The notes under the pieces are model-generated. The model had not been told where the DNA came from, searched no databases, and worked only from the letters and a program-made list of their open reading frames with translations. A program made the position numbers and the translations under genes. Of a stretch of DNA of 64,000 nt, positions 55,843 through 63,502 are shown in pieces; the stretch's first letter is position 1, and every line of letters starts with the position of its first letter. The stretch comes from Cronobacter muytjensii ATCC 51329. GTDB taxonomy: Bacteria > Pseudomonadota > Gammaproteobacteria > Enterobacterales > Enterobacteriaceae. The stretch covers positions 62,001 through 126,000 of the forward strand of contig NZ_CP012268.1 of assembly GCF_001277195.1 (NCBI RefSeq), given 5' to 3'.

Positions 55843-57474
55843 GTGTTAACGCTGTTACACCTGCTTTCTGCTGTGGCGCTGCTGGTATGGGGCACACACA
55901 TTGTGCGTACCGGCGTCATGCGCGTCTTCGGCGCGCGGTTACGAAGCGTGCTTAGCCGCAGCGTGGAGAAAAAGCCGCTCGCCTTCTGCGCGGGCATCGG
56001 CGTGACGGCATTGGTGCAAAGCAGCAACGCCACCACGATGCTGGTCACCTCGTTCGTCGCACAGGATCTGGTCGCGCTCACGCCCGCGCTGGTAATTGTG
56101 CTCGGGGCCGATGTCGGGACGGCGCTGATGGCGCGCGTGCTGACATTCGATCTCTCCTGGCTCTCGCCACTGCTGATTTTTATCGGCGTCATCTTCTTTC
56201 TGAGCCGCAAACAGAGCCGCGCCGGGCAACTGGGGCGCGTCGCCATCGGGCTTGGGCTGATCCTCCAGGCGCTGGAGCTCATTGTGCAGGCGGTCACGCC
56301 CATCACCAAAGCTTCCGGCGTACAGGTCATCTTCGCCTCTCTCACCGGCGATATCATGCTTGATGCGCTTATCGGCGCGATGTTTGCTGTCATCAGCTAT
56401 TCAAGCCTGGCGGCGGTGCTGCTCACCGCCACGCTTAATGCGACTGACGTTATCTCCTTTGAGGTGGCGCTCTGTCTGGTCATCGGCGCGAATTTAGGCT
56501 CCGGCCTGCTGGCGATGCTCAACAATGGGGCCGCCAGCCCGGCGGCGCGGCGGGTGGCGCTTGGCAGCCTGCTCTTTAAGCTGGTGGGCAGCCTTCTGGT
56601 ATTGCCCTTCGTGCATCTGCTCGCGCAAACGCTTCATAAACTGCCGCTGGAAGAGTCGGAACTGGTTATCTATTTCCACGTCTTCTACAACCTTATTCGC
56701 TGTCTGGCGATGGTGCCGTTTGCGGGCATGATGGCGCGGCTGTGCCAGCGCATGATTGCGGATGCGCCGGAAACCGATCTGCGCATGAAGCCGCGCCATC
56801 TCGACCCGAGCGCGCTGGACACCCCGGCGCTCGGGCTTGCCAACGCCGCGCGCGAGACGCTGCGCATTGGTGATGTGCTGGAGCAGATGCTGGAGGTCTA
56901 CGGTAAGGTGATGCACGGCGAGCCGCGCCAGGAAAAGGCGCTGCGACGGCTCGCCGACGATGTCGACGTGCTCTACACCGCCATCAAACTCTATATGGCG
57001 CGTATGCCGAAAGAAGATCTGGCGGAGGCCGAGGCGAAGCGCTGGGCGGAAATCATCGAGATGTCGCTCAACCTTGAACAGGCGGCGGATATTCTGGAGC
57101 GCATGGGCAGTGAGGTGGCGGATAAATCTCTCGCCGCGCGCCGCGCGTTTTCACCGGAGGGCATCAAAGAACTGGATACGCTGCTGACCCAGCTCACCGC
57201 CAACCTGAAGCTGAGCCTGTCGGTCTTTTTCTCCGGCGACGTGCCGAGCGCCCGCCGCCTGCGGCGCTATAAGCATCGTTTCCGCATTCTCAACCGGCGC
57301 TACGCGCACGCGCATGTGGATCGGCTGCATCAGCAAAACGTGCAGAGCATCGAAACCAGCTCGCTGCATCTCGGGCTGCTTGGCGATATGAAGCGCCTCA
57401 ACTCGCTCTTCTGCGCCGTGGCCTACAGCATTCTGGAACAGCCGGACGACGATGAGGAAAGGCTGGAGGAGTAA
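55843..57474 (+). CDS. yjbB: Na+/phosphate cotransporter-family protein YjbB
   Basis: This 543-residue inner-membrane protein starts at GTG (LTLLHLLSAVALLVWG). The first 310 residues form the Na/Pi cotransporter domain with two inverted repeats. Signature segments are GIGVTALVQSSNATTML and ISYSSLAAVLL. The C-terminal cytoplasmic part (about 340-530) is a PhoU-like helical region. In E. coli YjbB can export phosphate. Length equals the E. coli protein. Confidence 0.94.
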   Translation: MLTLLHLLSAVALLVWGTHIVRTGVMRVFGARLRSVLSRSVEKKPLAFCAGIGVTALVQSSNATTMLVTSFVAQDLVALTPALVIVLGADVGTALMARVLTFDLSWLSPLLIFIGVIFFLSRKQSRAGQLGRVAIGLGLILQALELIVQAVTPITKASGVQVIFASLTGDIMLDALIGAMFAVISYSSLAAVLLTATLNATDVISFEVALCLVIGANLGSGLLAMLNNGAASPAARRVALGSLLFKLVGSLLVLPFVHLLAQTLHKLPLEESELVIYFHVFYNLIRCLAMVPFAGMMARLCQRMIADAPETDLRMKPRHLDPSALDTPALGLANAARETLRIGDVLEQMLEVYGKVMHGEPRQEKALRRLADDVDVLYTAIKLYMARMPKEDLAEAEAKRWAEIIEMSLNLEQAADILERMGSEVADKSLAARRAFSPEGIKELDTLLTQLTANLKLSLSVFFSGDVPSARRLRRYKHRFRILNRRYAHAHVDRLHQQNVQSIETSSLHLGLLGDMKRLNSLFCAVAYSILEQPDDDEERLEE

Positions 57475-57498
57475 TCGGCAACGCTTTCCGGCGCTTAC

Positions 57499-57528
57499 AA
57501 AAAACCTCGCGGCTGGCGAGGTTTTTTA
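57499..57528. terminator. Bidirectional terminator between yjbB and yjbD
   Basis: AAAAAACCTCGC / GCGAGGTTTTTT with a GGCTG loop works for both convergent genes. Confidence 0.9.
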
Positions 57529-57565
57529 TTCTGGCGTGCAGAACGCACGTAACGCCGCGCTGCCG

Positions 57566-57838
57566 TTAACGCCTGCCGCGAACCGGCGTGCTCGCGGACC
57601 ACGAAAAGGTCGCTTCGCTGTCCGGTTTATACGCCTGCGCTTTTTTCTGTTTGCGGGTTTGTCTGGCGGCGAGTTCGCGCTGCGCCATCAGCTTGTCGAT
57701 ATACTCTTTTTTAACGTGATTCGCTTCGGAATTGGTAAGCGGGCGGCCGTGGGCGATGCGGGCGCGGTCGAGCAGGGTTTTTAACTCGCGCTGTTCGCTT
57801 TCTGTCATCTCTTTCTGGGTCAGTCGGGGCAGGGACAT
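57566..57838 (-). CDS. yjbD: DUF3811 family protein YjbD
   Basis: This 90-residue basic cytoplasmic protein of the DUF3811 family has unknown function. The start MSLPRLTQKEMTESEQREL and end TFSWSASTPVRGRR match E. coli YjbD closely as I recall it. In E. coli pepE and rluF lie between yjbB and yjbD; here yjbB and yjbD are direct neighbours. Confidence 0.9.
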   Translation of the reverse strand: MSLPRLTQKEMTESEQRELKTLLDRARIAHGRPLTNSEANHVKKEYIDKLMAQRELAARQTRKQKKAQAYKPDSEATFSWSASTPVRGRR

Positions 57839-57900
57839 GGTAGCGACTCCTCAGGGGGTGAGCCGCCAGTGTAACGCAACGCCGCGGGCAACACAGTAAA

Positions 57901-57922
57901 TAAGCCCGGCAAAACCGGGCTT
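57901..57922 (-). terminator. Terminator after panS
   Basis: AAGCCCGG TTTT GCCGGGCTT hairpin just past the panS stop on the minus strand. Confidence 0.85.
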
Positions 57923-57928
57923 ATTTCT

Positions 57929-58876
57929 TCAGGCTTTACGCTTGCGCCGCTTCTTCGTCGCGCTGGCGTCTACCGGTTTGCCGGACCAGTAACCGGCCAG
58001 CAGCGAGCCGGAAAGATTATGCCAGACTGAGAACAGCGCGCCGGGAAGCGCGGCGAGCGGCGAGAAGTAGATTTTGCCGAGCGCGGCGGCGAGCCCGGAG
58101 TTCTGCATGCCGACTTCAATCGCCAGCGTCCGGCAGGTAGATTCGTCAAAGCCAAACAGGCGTCCGCCCCAGTAACCGCCGAGCAGCCCGATGCTGTTAT
58201 GCAGGATCACCGCCACAATCACCATCAACCCGACGGACGCGATATGCGCCGCCGACCCTGCCACCACAGCGCTGATAATCGCCAGAATACAGACCATCGA
58301 AAACGCCGGCAGATACGGCTCTACCGCTTTCACCAGCCGGGGAAAGAGATGATGAACAATCAGCCCCAGCGCAATCGGGATCACGACGATTTGCAGAATG
58401 CTCAGCAGCATGCCCATCACATCCACCTGAATATGGGCGTCCACGTACAGGCGTGTCAGCAGCGGGGTGGCGACAACGCCTACCAGCGTCGAGACTGACG
58501 AAATAGTCACTGACAACGCCACGTCTCCCTTCGCCAGATAAATCATCACGTTAGACGCCGTACCGCTCGCCACGCTACCGACCAGCACCATGCCGGCGGA
58601 GAGATCCGGCGGCATATGAAACAGCAGCGCCAGCAGCCACGCGGCGAGCGGCATCACCAGGTAGTGCAGGAAAATCCCGGCCGCCACCGGCGCAGGGCGT
58701 GACAGGACACGTTTAAAATCGTCGATTTTCAGGTGCACGCCCATGCCGAACATAATCAGCATCAACAGAGCGCTGACCCACGGGCCGACAGGGGTAAATG
58801 TAGAAGGCGTGTAGTACGCCATAACCGAGAGCAGCAGCGCCCAGAGCGGGAACAGCCGGGTAAATATCGCGAGCAT
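57929..58876 (-). CDS. panS: Ketopantoate/pantoate/pantothenate transporter PanS (BASS family)
   Basis: This 315-residue inner-membrane protein belongs to the bile acid:sodium symporter (BASS) superfamily, with about nine to ten hydrophobic segments. Family motifs are MFGMGVHLKIDDF, VGSVASGTASNVMIYLAKGDVA and EVGMQNSGLAAAL. The tail is short and basic (ATKKRRKRKA). The assignment to PanS, a salvage importer for coenzyme A precursors described in Salmonella, rests on similarity from memory. A different BASS substrate is possible. Confidence 0.75.
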   Translation of the reverse strand: MLAIFTRLFPLWALLLSVMAYYTPSTFTPVGPWVSALLMLIMFGMGVHLKIDDFKRVLSRPAPVAAGIFLHYLVMPLAAWLLALLFHMPPDLSAGMVLVGSVASGTASNVMIYLAKGDVALSVTISSVSTLVGVVATPLLTRLYVDAHIQVDVMGMLLSILQIVVIPIALGLIVHHLFPRLVKAVEPYLPAFSMVCILAIISAVVAGSAAHIASVGLMVIVAVILHNSIGLLGGYWGGRLFGFDESTCRTLAIEVGMQNSGLAAALGKIYFSPLAALPGALFSVWHNLSGSLLAGYWSGKPVDASATKKRRKRKA

Positions 58877-58975
58877 CGTGTTTTCCTTGCAGCCCCGTCG
58901 TTATGCGCGTTGCCGTCAGGCGGAGCCTTGCCGCAACCCGTTTTCAATGGGGAGAATGTTGTGTTGTGTCGTTAT

Positions 58976-58999
58976 AAAAAAGCCGGGAGCGAGCCCGGC
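58976..58999 (-). terminator. Terminator after rtcR
   Basis: Minus-strand stem GCCGGGCTCGCTCCCGGC followed by TTTTTT, 60 bp past the rtcR stop. The rest of the 182-bp gap to panS contains only the presumed panS promoter. Confidence 0.85.
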
Positions 59000-59058
59000 C
59001 ATAGGTATTGTTTATCGTGCAAGGAAAAGTTATTCAAACGAATTATGGTGAAAGTCCC

Positions 59059-60651
59059 TCATCCGGCGTCTCTGACGTTCTCCCAGCTAAGCCCGAAGCG
59101 CGCCAGATATTTACGCAGCCGGTCGGCGTCGTTCGGGTTGGCTTTTTTCTGGCGTGAAACAGCGAATAGCGTGCGTCCGGCTTCAGAGAGCGAGGCGCTA
59201 CGCCTGCACACGGCGATCACCGCCGCCAGCTGATCCCGGTCGAAAAGATCGAGCGTCGCCGTGTCGACGGGCAGCGCGGCGGCAGGGCCTGACAGCGGCT
59301 GCCAGCTCGCCTTCAGGCGTGTTATCTCTTCCTCCACCAGCGCGTCAGTAATGCGCCCCTGCTCGGCAAGGGTCGCCATGCGCGCCACGGAGCTGCCCAG
59401 CTCGCGGAAATTACCCGGCCAGCGCGCCTGGGGCGAACAGGCGAAGGTGAGATAGGCCTCCCGCGCCGTTTTATCAAAGCGGATCTGCGTCTGCTGCTGG
59501 GTGGAGAAGCGTTGCAGTTCATATTCCACGTTAGGCGCGATATCCTCGCGCCGCTCGGCAAGCCCTGGCAGCGCGAAAGCCCACATATTGATGCGCGCAT
59601 AGAGGTCTTCGCGAAAACGCCCTTCGGCGACCCACTTTTGCATGTCGCGATGCGTACCGGCGATCAGCTGAAAATCGCTCTGCACCTCTTTATCCGCGCC
59701 GAACGGGAAAAAGGTTTTTTCCTCAATCGCTTTGAGCAGCATCGCCTGCTCGTCAAGCCCCAGCTCGGCTATCTCATCAAGAAACAACACGCCGCCATCG
59801 GCCTCGCGCAAAAGCCCTGGCCGCGCCTGCTGCGCGCCGGTAAAGGCGCCTTTCACATGGCCGAACAGCGTCGACATCGCGTTATCGCCGCGCAGCGTCG
59901 CGCAGTTAACTGACACCAGCCGCCCCTGCACAAGGTGGCGCGCCTGGCGCAGCTGGAAAATGCGCCTCGCGAGAAACGATTTGCCCGCGCCGGTGGGCCC
60001 GGTCAGCAGGATGGGCGCGGTCGATCGCAACGCCACGCGCTCGATCTGGTCGATCAGGCGGTTAAAGGTGGCGTTGCGTGTGTCGATGCCCGATTTCAGA
60101 AAGGAGACAGACTGCTGCTGTTCGCGCTGAAAACGGCTGGTGAGTGCCGCATAGCGGCTTAAATCGAGATCGATAACTGAGCGGGTGCCGATGGCTTTTT
60201 CCGCGTCCGTAACGTCGCCCCTGGCCGGGCTGGTTTGCAGCAGGCTCGCGGGCAGGTAGCGGGCTTCCGTCAGCAGGAACCAGCAGATCTGCGCCACGTG
60301 CGTGCCGGTGGTGATATGCACCAGATACTCTTCATTGTCGGTATCAAACGTATAGTGTGTGGCGAAATCCAGCAGCGCGGCGTAAACCTCTTCGAAATCC
60401 CACGGGTCGTCCATCACGACGGTATGCGAACGCACTTCCGTATGCGGCGAGACGGCGGCGATATCTTCTGTCACCCGCTCTGCGAGCGACGCATCGTGCG
60501 CCTGATGCAGCAGTTCAAACCGGTCGATGGGCAAATCAGGCTGCTGACACAGCGCGATACTGGGGCGCCATTTCGTCCAGCGGTTAGCGCGTTTACCGCG
60601 CTGGTCCAGCACAGTACCAAGCATGCCTATCACCACGCGGCGCTTTTGCAT
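59059..60651 (-). CDS. rtcR: Sigma-54-dependent RNA-repair operon activator RtcR
   Basis: RtcR activates the rtc RNA-repair operon when damaged RNA accumulates. The 530-residue protein has an N-terminal CARF-like sensing domain (about 1-180). The sigma-54 AAA+ domain (about 185-420) has Walker A GPTGAGKSFLARR, the sigma-54 contact loop KGAFTGAQ and Walker B GGVLFLDEIAELG. A C-terminal helix-turn-helix region (about 470-530) ends the protein. It is known in Salmonella and E. coli to respond to tRNA fragments through the CARF domain. It diverges from the slipin-rtcB transcript. Confidence 0.95.
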   Translation of the reverse strand: MQKRRVVIGMLGTVLDQRGKRANRWTKWRPSIALCQQPDLPIDRFELLHQAHDASLAERVTEDIAAVSPHTEVRSHTVVMDDPWDFEEVYAALLDFATHYTFDTDNEEYLVHITTGTHVAQICWFLLTEARYLPASLLQTSPARGDVTDAEKAIGTRSVIDLDLSRYAALTSRFQREQQQSVSFLKSGIDTRNATFNRLIDQIERVALRSTAPILLTGPTGAGKSFLARRIFQLRQARHLVQGRLVSVNCATLRGDNAMSTLFGHVKGAFTGAQQARPGLLREADGGVLFLDEIAELGLDEQAMLLKAIEEKTFFPFGADKEVQSDFQLIAGTHRDMQKWVAEGRFREDLYARINMWAFALPGLAERREDIAPNVEYELQRFSTQQQTQIRFDKTAREAYLTFACSPQARWPGNFRELGSSVARMATLAEQGRITDALVEEEITRLKASWQPLSGPAAALPVDTATLDLFDRDQLAAVIAVCRRSASLSEAGRTLFAVSRQKKANPNDADRLRKYLARFGLSWENVRDAG

Positions 60652-60660
60652 CTCTTATCC

Positions 60661-60684
60661 TTAAATATAAATAGCGATATTTAA
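60661..60684. promoter_or_regulatory. Palindrome, candidate RtcR upstream activating site
   Basis: A perfect 8-bp inverted repeat TTAAATAT (60661-60668) / ATATTTAA (60677-60684) with an 8-bp spacer. It lies about 100 bp upstream of the sigma-54 promoter, a typical distance for activator binding, and 9 bp before the rtcR start, where it could also serve autoregulation. The role is inferred from position. Confidence 0.5.
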
Positions 60685-60747
60685 AGATAAATCATAACCC
60701 TTTTCAGCCTGCTCGTTGCACAGAATTTGAAAAAATTAGCTCATTAT

Positions 60748-60760
60748 AATCAATATCTTA
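60748..60760 (+). promoter_or_regulatory. IHF site between activator palindrome and promoter
   Basis: AATCAATATCTTA is a perfect match to the IHF consensus WATCAANNNNTTR. It lies between the palindrome and the -24 element, where DNA bending would bring RtcR to sigma-54 polymerase. The surrounding DNA is AT-rich. Confidence 0.6.
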
Positions 60761-60787
60761 AAAATTTAACTTTCCCTTAACCGAAAC

Positions 60788-60803
60788 TGGCACGGTTCTG
60801 GCA
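60788..60803 (+). promoter_or_regulatory. Sigma-54 promoter of the RNA-repair transcript
   Basis: TGGCACGGTTCTGGCA has the invariant GG (60789-60790) and GC (60801-60802) separated by exactly 10 bp, and TGGCACG matches the -24 consensus fully. The start of transcription is expected near 60814. Confidence 0.85.
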
Positions 60804-60845
60804 ATGATTACTGCGTCAGCACGCTGGATATGCAGGGGCTATTGA

Positions 60846-61042
60846 CCCCGCCGGCGCACCGGGAACGGTAACACGTTATCCAGGGGGCGTTCCGCCAGTG
60901 AAATGACCCGGAAAACTTTCGGTTTATCAGGTTCGACTCCTGAATGTGATTTTCTCCTTCCAGAGAAACGTTATCAGCAGTACCCCGGCGGTTGAGTGGT
61001 TAGCGACTGCCACACGCTGACGCCGGTCATGGCGCCGGGCGG
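60846..61042 (+). ncRNA. Candidate tRNA-mimicking Y-type RNA in the RNA-repair transcript
   Basis: Between the sigma-54 promoter and the slipin gene lie three structured elements and no reading frame that I can support. (1) A T-arm at 60927-60943: stem TCAGG/CCTGA with the exact 7-nt loop TTCGACT. (2) A D-arm at 60991-61007: stem GTTG/CGAC with loop AGTGGTTAG. (3) A GC-rich closing helix pairs CCGCC-GGCGC-ACCGG (60848-60862) with CCGGT-CATG-GCGCC-G-GGCGG (61023-61042), 15 base pairs with a 4-nt CATG bulge. A hairpin TTTCTC/GAGAAA sits between the two arms. T-arm before D-arm is the reverse of tRNA, as expected if a stem enters at the anticodon position. Bacterial Y RNAs of the YrlA type have tRNA-like modules of this kind. 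The boundaries and fold are inferred. Confidence 0.6.
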
Positions 61043-61126
61043 CAGGCAGAAAAGACCAGAACAGCGGTCGCTTCCCCCTTCCGCTTCGCGCCATTATCCG
61101 CGTCAGCCAGAACAGTAAGGGAAAAA

Positions 61127-62260
61127 ATGAATAACAACGTGACGATTCGTAAGGGCCAGTTGGGTTTGCTGGCAAAACAGGGCGACTATTATCAGGTGCT
61201 GGAAGCGGGCGAGCATCGCCTGCCGTGGTTTAACAAACCGGACGTCACCATCGTGGCGCTGAACAGCGGCGATGTGGCGCCGGAGCTGGCCGATTATTTG
61301 CGTCGTTTTCAGCCAGAATGGGTAGCGAAGTATTGCCTGGCGGTCGATACCGCTGATAACGAAACGGCGGCGCTGTGGCGCAACAACGTGCTGGTGGAAA
61401 TTATCCCGCCGGGCGCACGTCGTCTCTTCTGGCGTGACGGCGACAGCCTGCGCGCCGCGCTTGTCGATACTCGTGACGTGCAGGTGCCGACGGAAATCAT
61501 GAACGCGGTATTGCAGCCACGCGGTCGCGATGCGGCGGTGAAGGGCCGCGACGCAGTCCTTGCCGTCAACGTACCGGCGTGGCACGTGGGCGTGCTGAAA
61601 ATCGACGGCGTCACCCAGCCGCTGCTGCCGCCAGGCTTAAGCGCCTACTGGAAAATCAACCACCTGGTAGAAGCCGAAGTGGTGGATACGCGTATTCAGG
61701 CGATGGATGTCTCCGGCCAGGAGATCCTGACCAAAGATAAAGTGAACCTGCGCATCAACCTCGGCGCGAACTGGCGCTATCAGGACGTGTTGCAGGCGTA
61801 CAGCCAGCTTGCCAAACCGCTGGAGTATTTATACCGCGAACTGCAATTCGCGCTGCGCGAGGCGGTCGGCACCCGCACGCTCGATGAACTGCTAGAAAAC
61901 AAACAGGTGATTGATGACGTGGTGAGTGCGCAGGTGATTGCCCGCATGGCGCCGTTTGGCATCGAGGTCGCGTCAACCGGTGTGAAAGATATTGTCCTGC
62001 CGGGCGAGATGAAAACGATTTTGTCACGGCTGGTGGAAGCGGAGAAATCCGCGCAGGCCAATGTTATCCGCCGCCGTGAAGAGACCGCCGCGACCCGTTC
62101 GCTGCTGAACACCGCGAAAGTCATGGAAAACAACCCGGTCGCCCTGCGACTGAAAGAACTCGAAACCCTGGAAAAAGTGGCGGAGCGTATCGATAAGATC
62201 TCCGTTTTCGGCGGCCTGGATCAGGTGCTGCAGGGGCTGGTACAGATTAAAGGTGTATGA
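61127..62260 (+). CDS. Slipin (SPFH/Band 7 domain) protein of the RNA-repair operon
   Basis: This 377-residue protein is of the stomatin/prohibitin (SPFH) superfamily. The N-terminus MNNNVTIRKGQLGLLAKQG has no clear membrane anchor. The first 110 residues are a divergent domain. The SPFH core (about 120-300) contains VNVPAWHVGVLKIDGV, LRINLGANWRYQDV and ASTGVKDIVLPGEMK. An Ala/Glu-rich coiled coil (about 300-345, VEAEKSAQANVIRRREETAAT) follows. It is encoded directly before rtcB with overlapping frames (stop TGA at 62258 within the ATG region of rtcB). Slipins are recurrent neighbours of RtcB in bacteria. The function in RNA repair is not established; scaffolding of repair enzymes at the membrane has been suggested. 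Confidence 0.88.
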   Translation: MNNNVTIRKGQLGLLAKQGDYYQVLEAGEHRLPWFNKPDVTIVALNSGDVAPELADYLRRFQPEWVAKYCLAVDTADNETAALWRNNVLVEIIPPGARRLFWRDGDSLRAALVDTRDVQVPTEIMNAVLQPRGRDAAVKGRDAVLAVNVPAWHVGVLKIDGVTQPLLPPGLSAYWKINHLVEAEVVDTRIQAMDVSGQEILTKDKVNLRINLGANWRYQDVLQAYSQLAKPLEYLYRELQFALREAVGTRTLDELLENKQVIDDVVSAQVIARMAPFGIEVASTGVKDIVLPGEMKTILSRLVEAEKSAQANVIRRREETAATRSLLNTAKVMENNPVALRLKELETLEKVAERIDKISVFGGLDQVLQGLVQIKGV

Positions 62261-63486
62261 AAATGAAAGAAAACTATCAGACGCTGGCGCAGGTTAACGG
62301 CGCGCCGGTAAAAATGTGGACGCACGGCGTACCGGTGGAGCCGGAAGCGCGCGAGCAACTGCTGAAGACGGCAAAAATGCCATTTATCTTTAAACACCTG
62401 GCGGTAATGCCGGATGTGCACCTGGGTAAAGGCTCCACCATCGGCAGCGTGATCCCGACCAAAGGCGCGATTATCCCGGCGGCGGTAGGTGTCGATATCG
62501 GCTGCGGAATGATCGCGGTGCGCACCTCGCTTGTCGCGCGCGATCTGCCGGATAACCTGAGCGGGCTGCGTAGCGCTATCGAGCAGGCCGTTCCGCACGG
62601 GCGTAACGTCGGTCACGGTAAGCGCGATAAAGGGTCGTGGTCGAACACGCCGCAGGATGTGGATAATCACTGGGCGACGCTCGCGCCGCGCTTTAAGCGC
62701 CTGACCGATAAATATCCCAACCTGCTGAAAACCAATAATCATCAGCATCTGGGAACGCTCGGTACCGGCAACCACTTTATCGAGATCTGCCTTGATGAGC
62801 AGGAGCGCGTCTGGGTGATGCTGCACAGCGGGTCACGCGGCGTGGGTAACGCCATCGGCACCCACTTTATCGGGCTTGCCCAGAAAGATATGCAACGCCA
62901 TATTGCCAATCTGCCGGACCGCGACCTCGCTTATTTTGAAGAGGGCAGCAAGCACTACGCCGATTACATCGAAGCGGTAGAGTGGGCGCAGGATTTTGCC
63001 CGCCAGAACCGCGAAGTGATGATGAACCGCGTGCTGGCTGCGCTGTCCGCCATCATTACGAAGCCATTTATGACGCAGCAGGAGGCCGTGAACTGCCACC
63101 ATAACTATGTGCAGAAGGAAACGCACTTTGGTGAAGAGATCCTGGTGACGCGTAAAGGGGCGGTGTCGGCGCAGAAAGGGCAGATGGGGATAATCCCAGG
63201 CTCAATGGGCGCGAAAAGTTTTATCGTGCGTGGGCTGGGTAATGAAGAGAGCTTCTGCTCATGCAGCCACGGCGCCGGGCGTACCATGAGCCGTACCGCG
63301 GCGAAAAAACGCTTCACAGTGGAAGATCAAATTCGCGCCACGGCGCATGTTGAGTGTCGTAAAGACAGCGACGTGATCGACGAAATTCCGATGGCGTATA
63401 AAGACATCGAGGCCGTGATGGCGGCGCAGTCGTCGCTGGTGGAAATTGTGCATACGTTGCGTCAGGTCGTGTGCGTTAAGGGATAA
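62257..63486 (+). CDS. rtcB: RNA-splicing ligase RtcB
   Basis: RtcB joins RNA 2',3'-cyclic phosphate or 3'-phosphate ends to 5'-OH ends using GTP and Mn2+. The 409-residue protein shows the manganese and GTP site motifs: DVHLGKGSTIGSVIPT, GVDIGCGM, GTGNHFIEIC, HSGSRGVGNAIG, HHNYVQKE, and SCSHGAGR with the histidine that becomes guanylylated. Two starts are possible (62257 and 62263). The first overlaps the slipin stop, so translation is coupled. No rtcA is visible within the window. Confidence 0.97.
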   Translation: MKMKENYQTLAQVNGAPVKMWTHGVPVEPEAREQLLKTAKMPFIFKHLAVMPDVHLGKGSTIGSVIPTKGAIIPAAVGVDIGCGMIAVRTSLVARDLPDNLSGLRSAIEQAVPHGRNVGHGKRDKGSWSNTPQDVDNHWATLAPRFKRLTDKYPNLLKTNNHQHLGTLGTGNHFIEICLDEQERVWVMLHSGSRGVGNAIGTHFIGLAQKDMQRHIANLPDRDLAYFEEGSKHYADYIEAVEWAQDFARQNREVMMNRVLAALSAIITKPFMTQQEAVNCHHNYVQKETHFGEEILVTRKGAVSAQKGQMGIIPGSMGAKSFIVRGLGNEESFCSCSHGAGRTMSRTAAKKRFTVEDQIRATAHVECRKDSDVIDEIPMAYKDIEAVMAAQSSLVEIVHTLRQVVCVKG

Positions 63487-63502
63487 TTTTTAAGGAAACA
63501 AC

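Noticed and set aside
60927..60943. The T-arm at this position as part of an ordinary tRNA gene
   Set aside because: No acceptor stem, anticodon arm or D-arm lies upstream in normal order. The only D-arm is downstream, so a standard tRNA is excluded.
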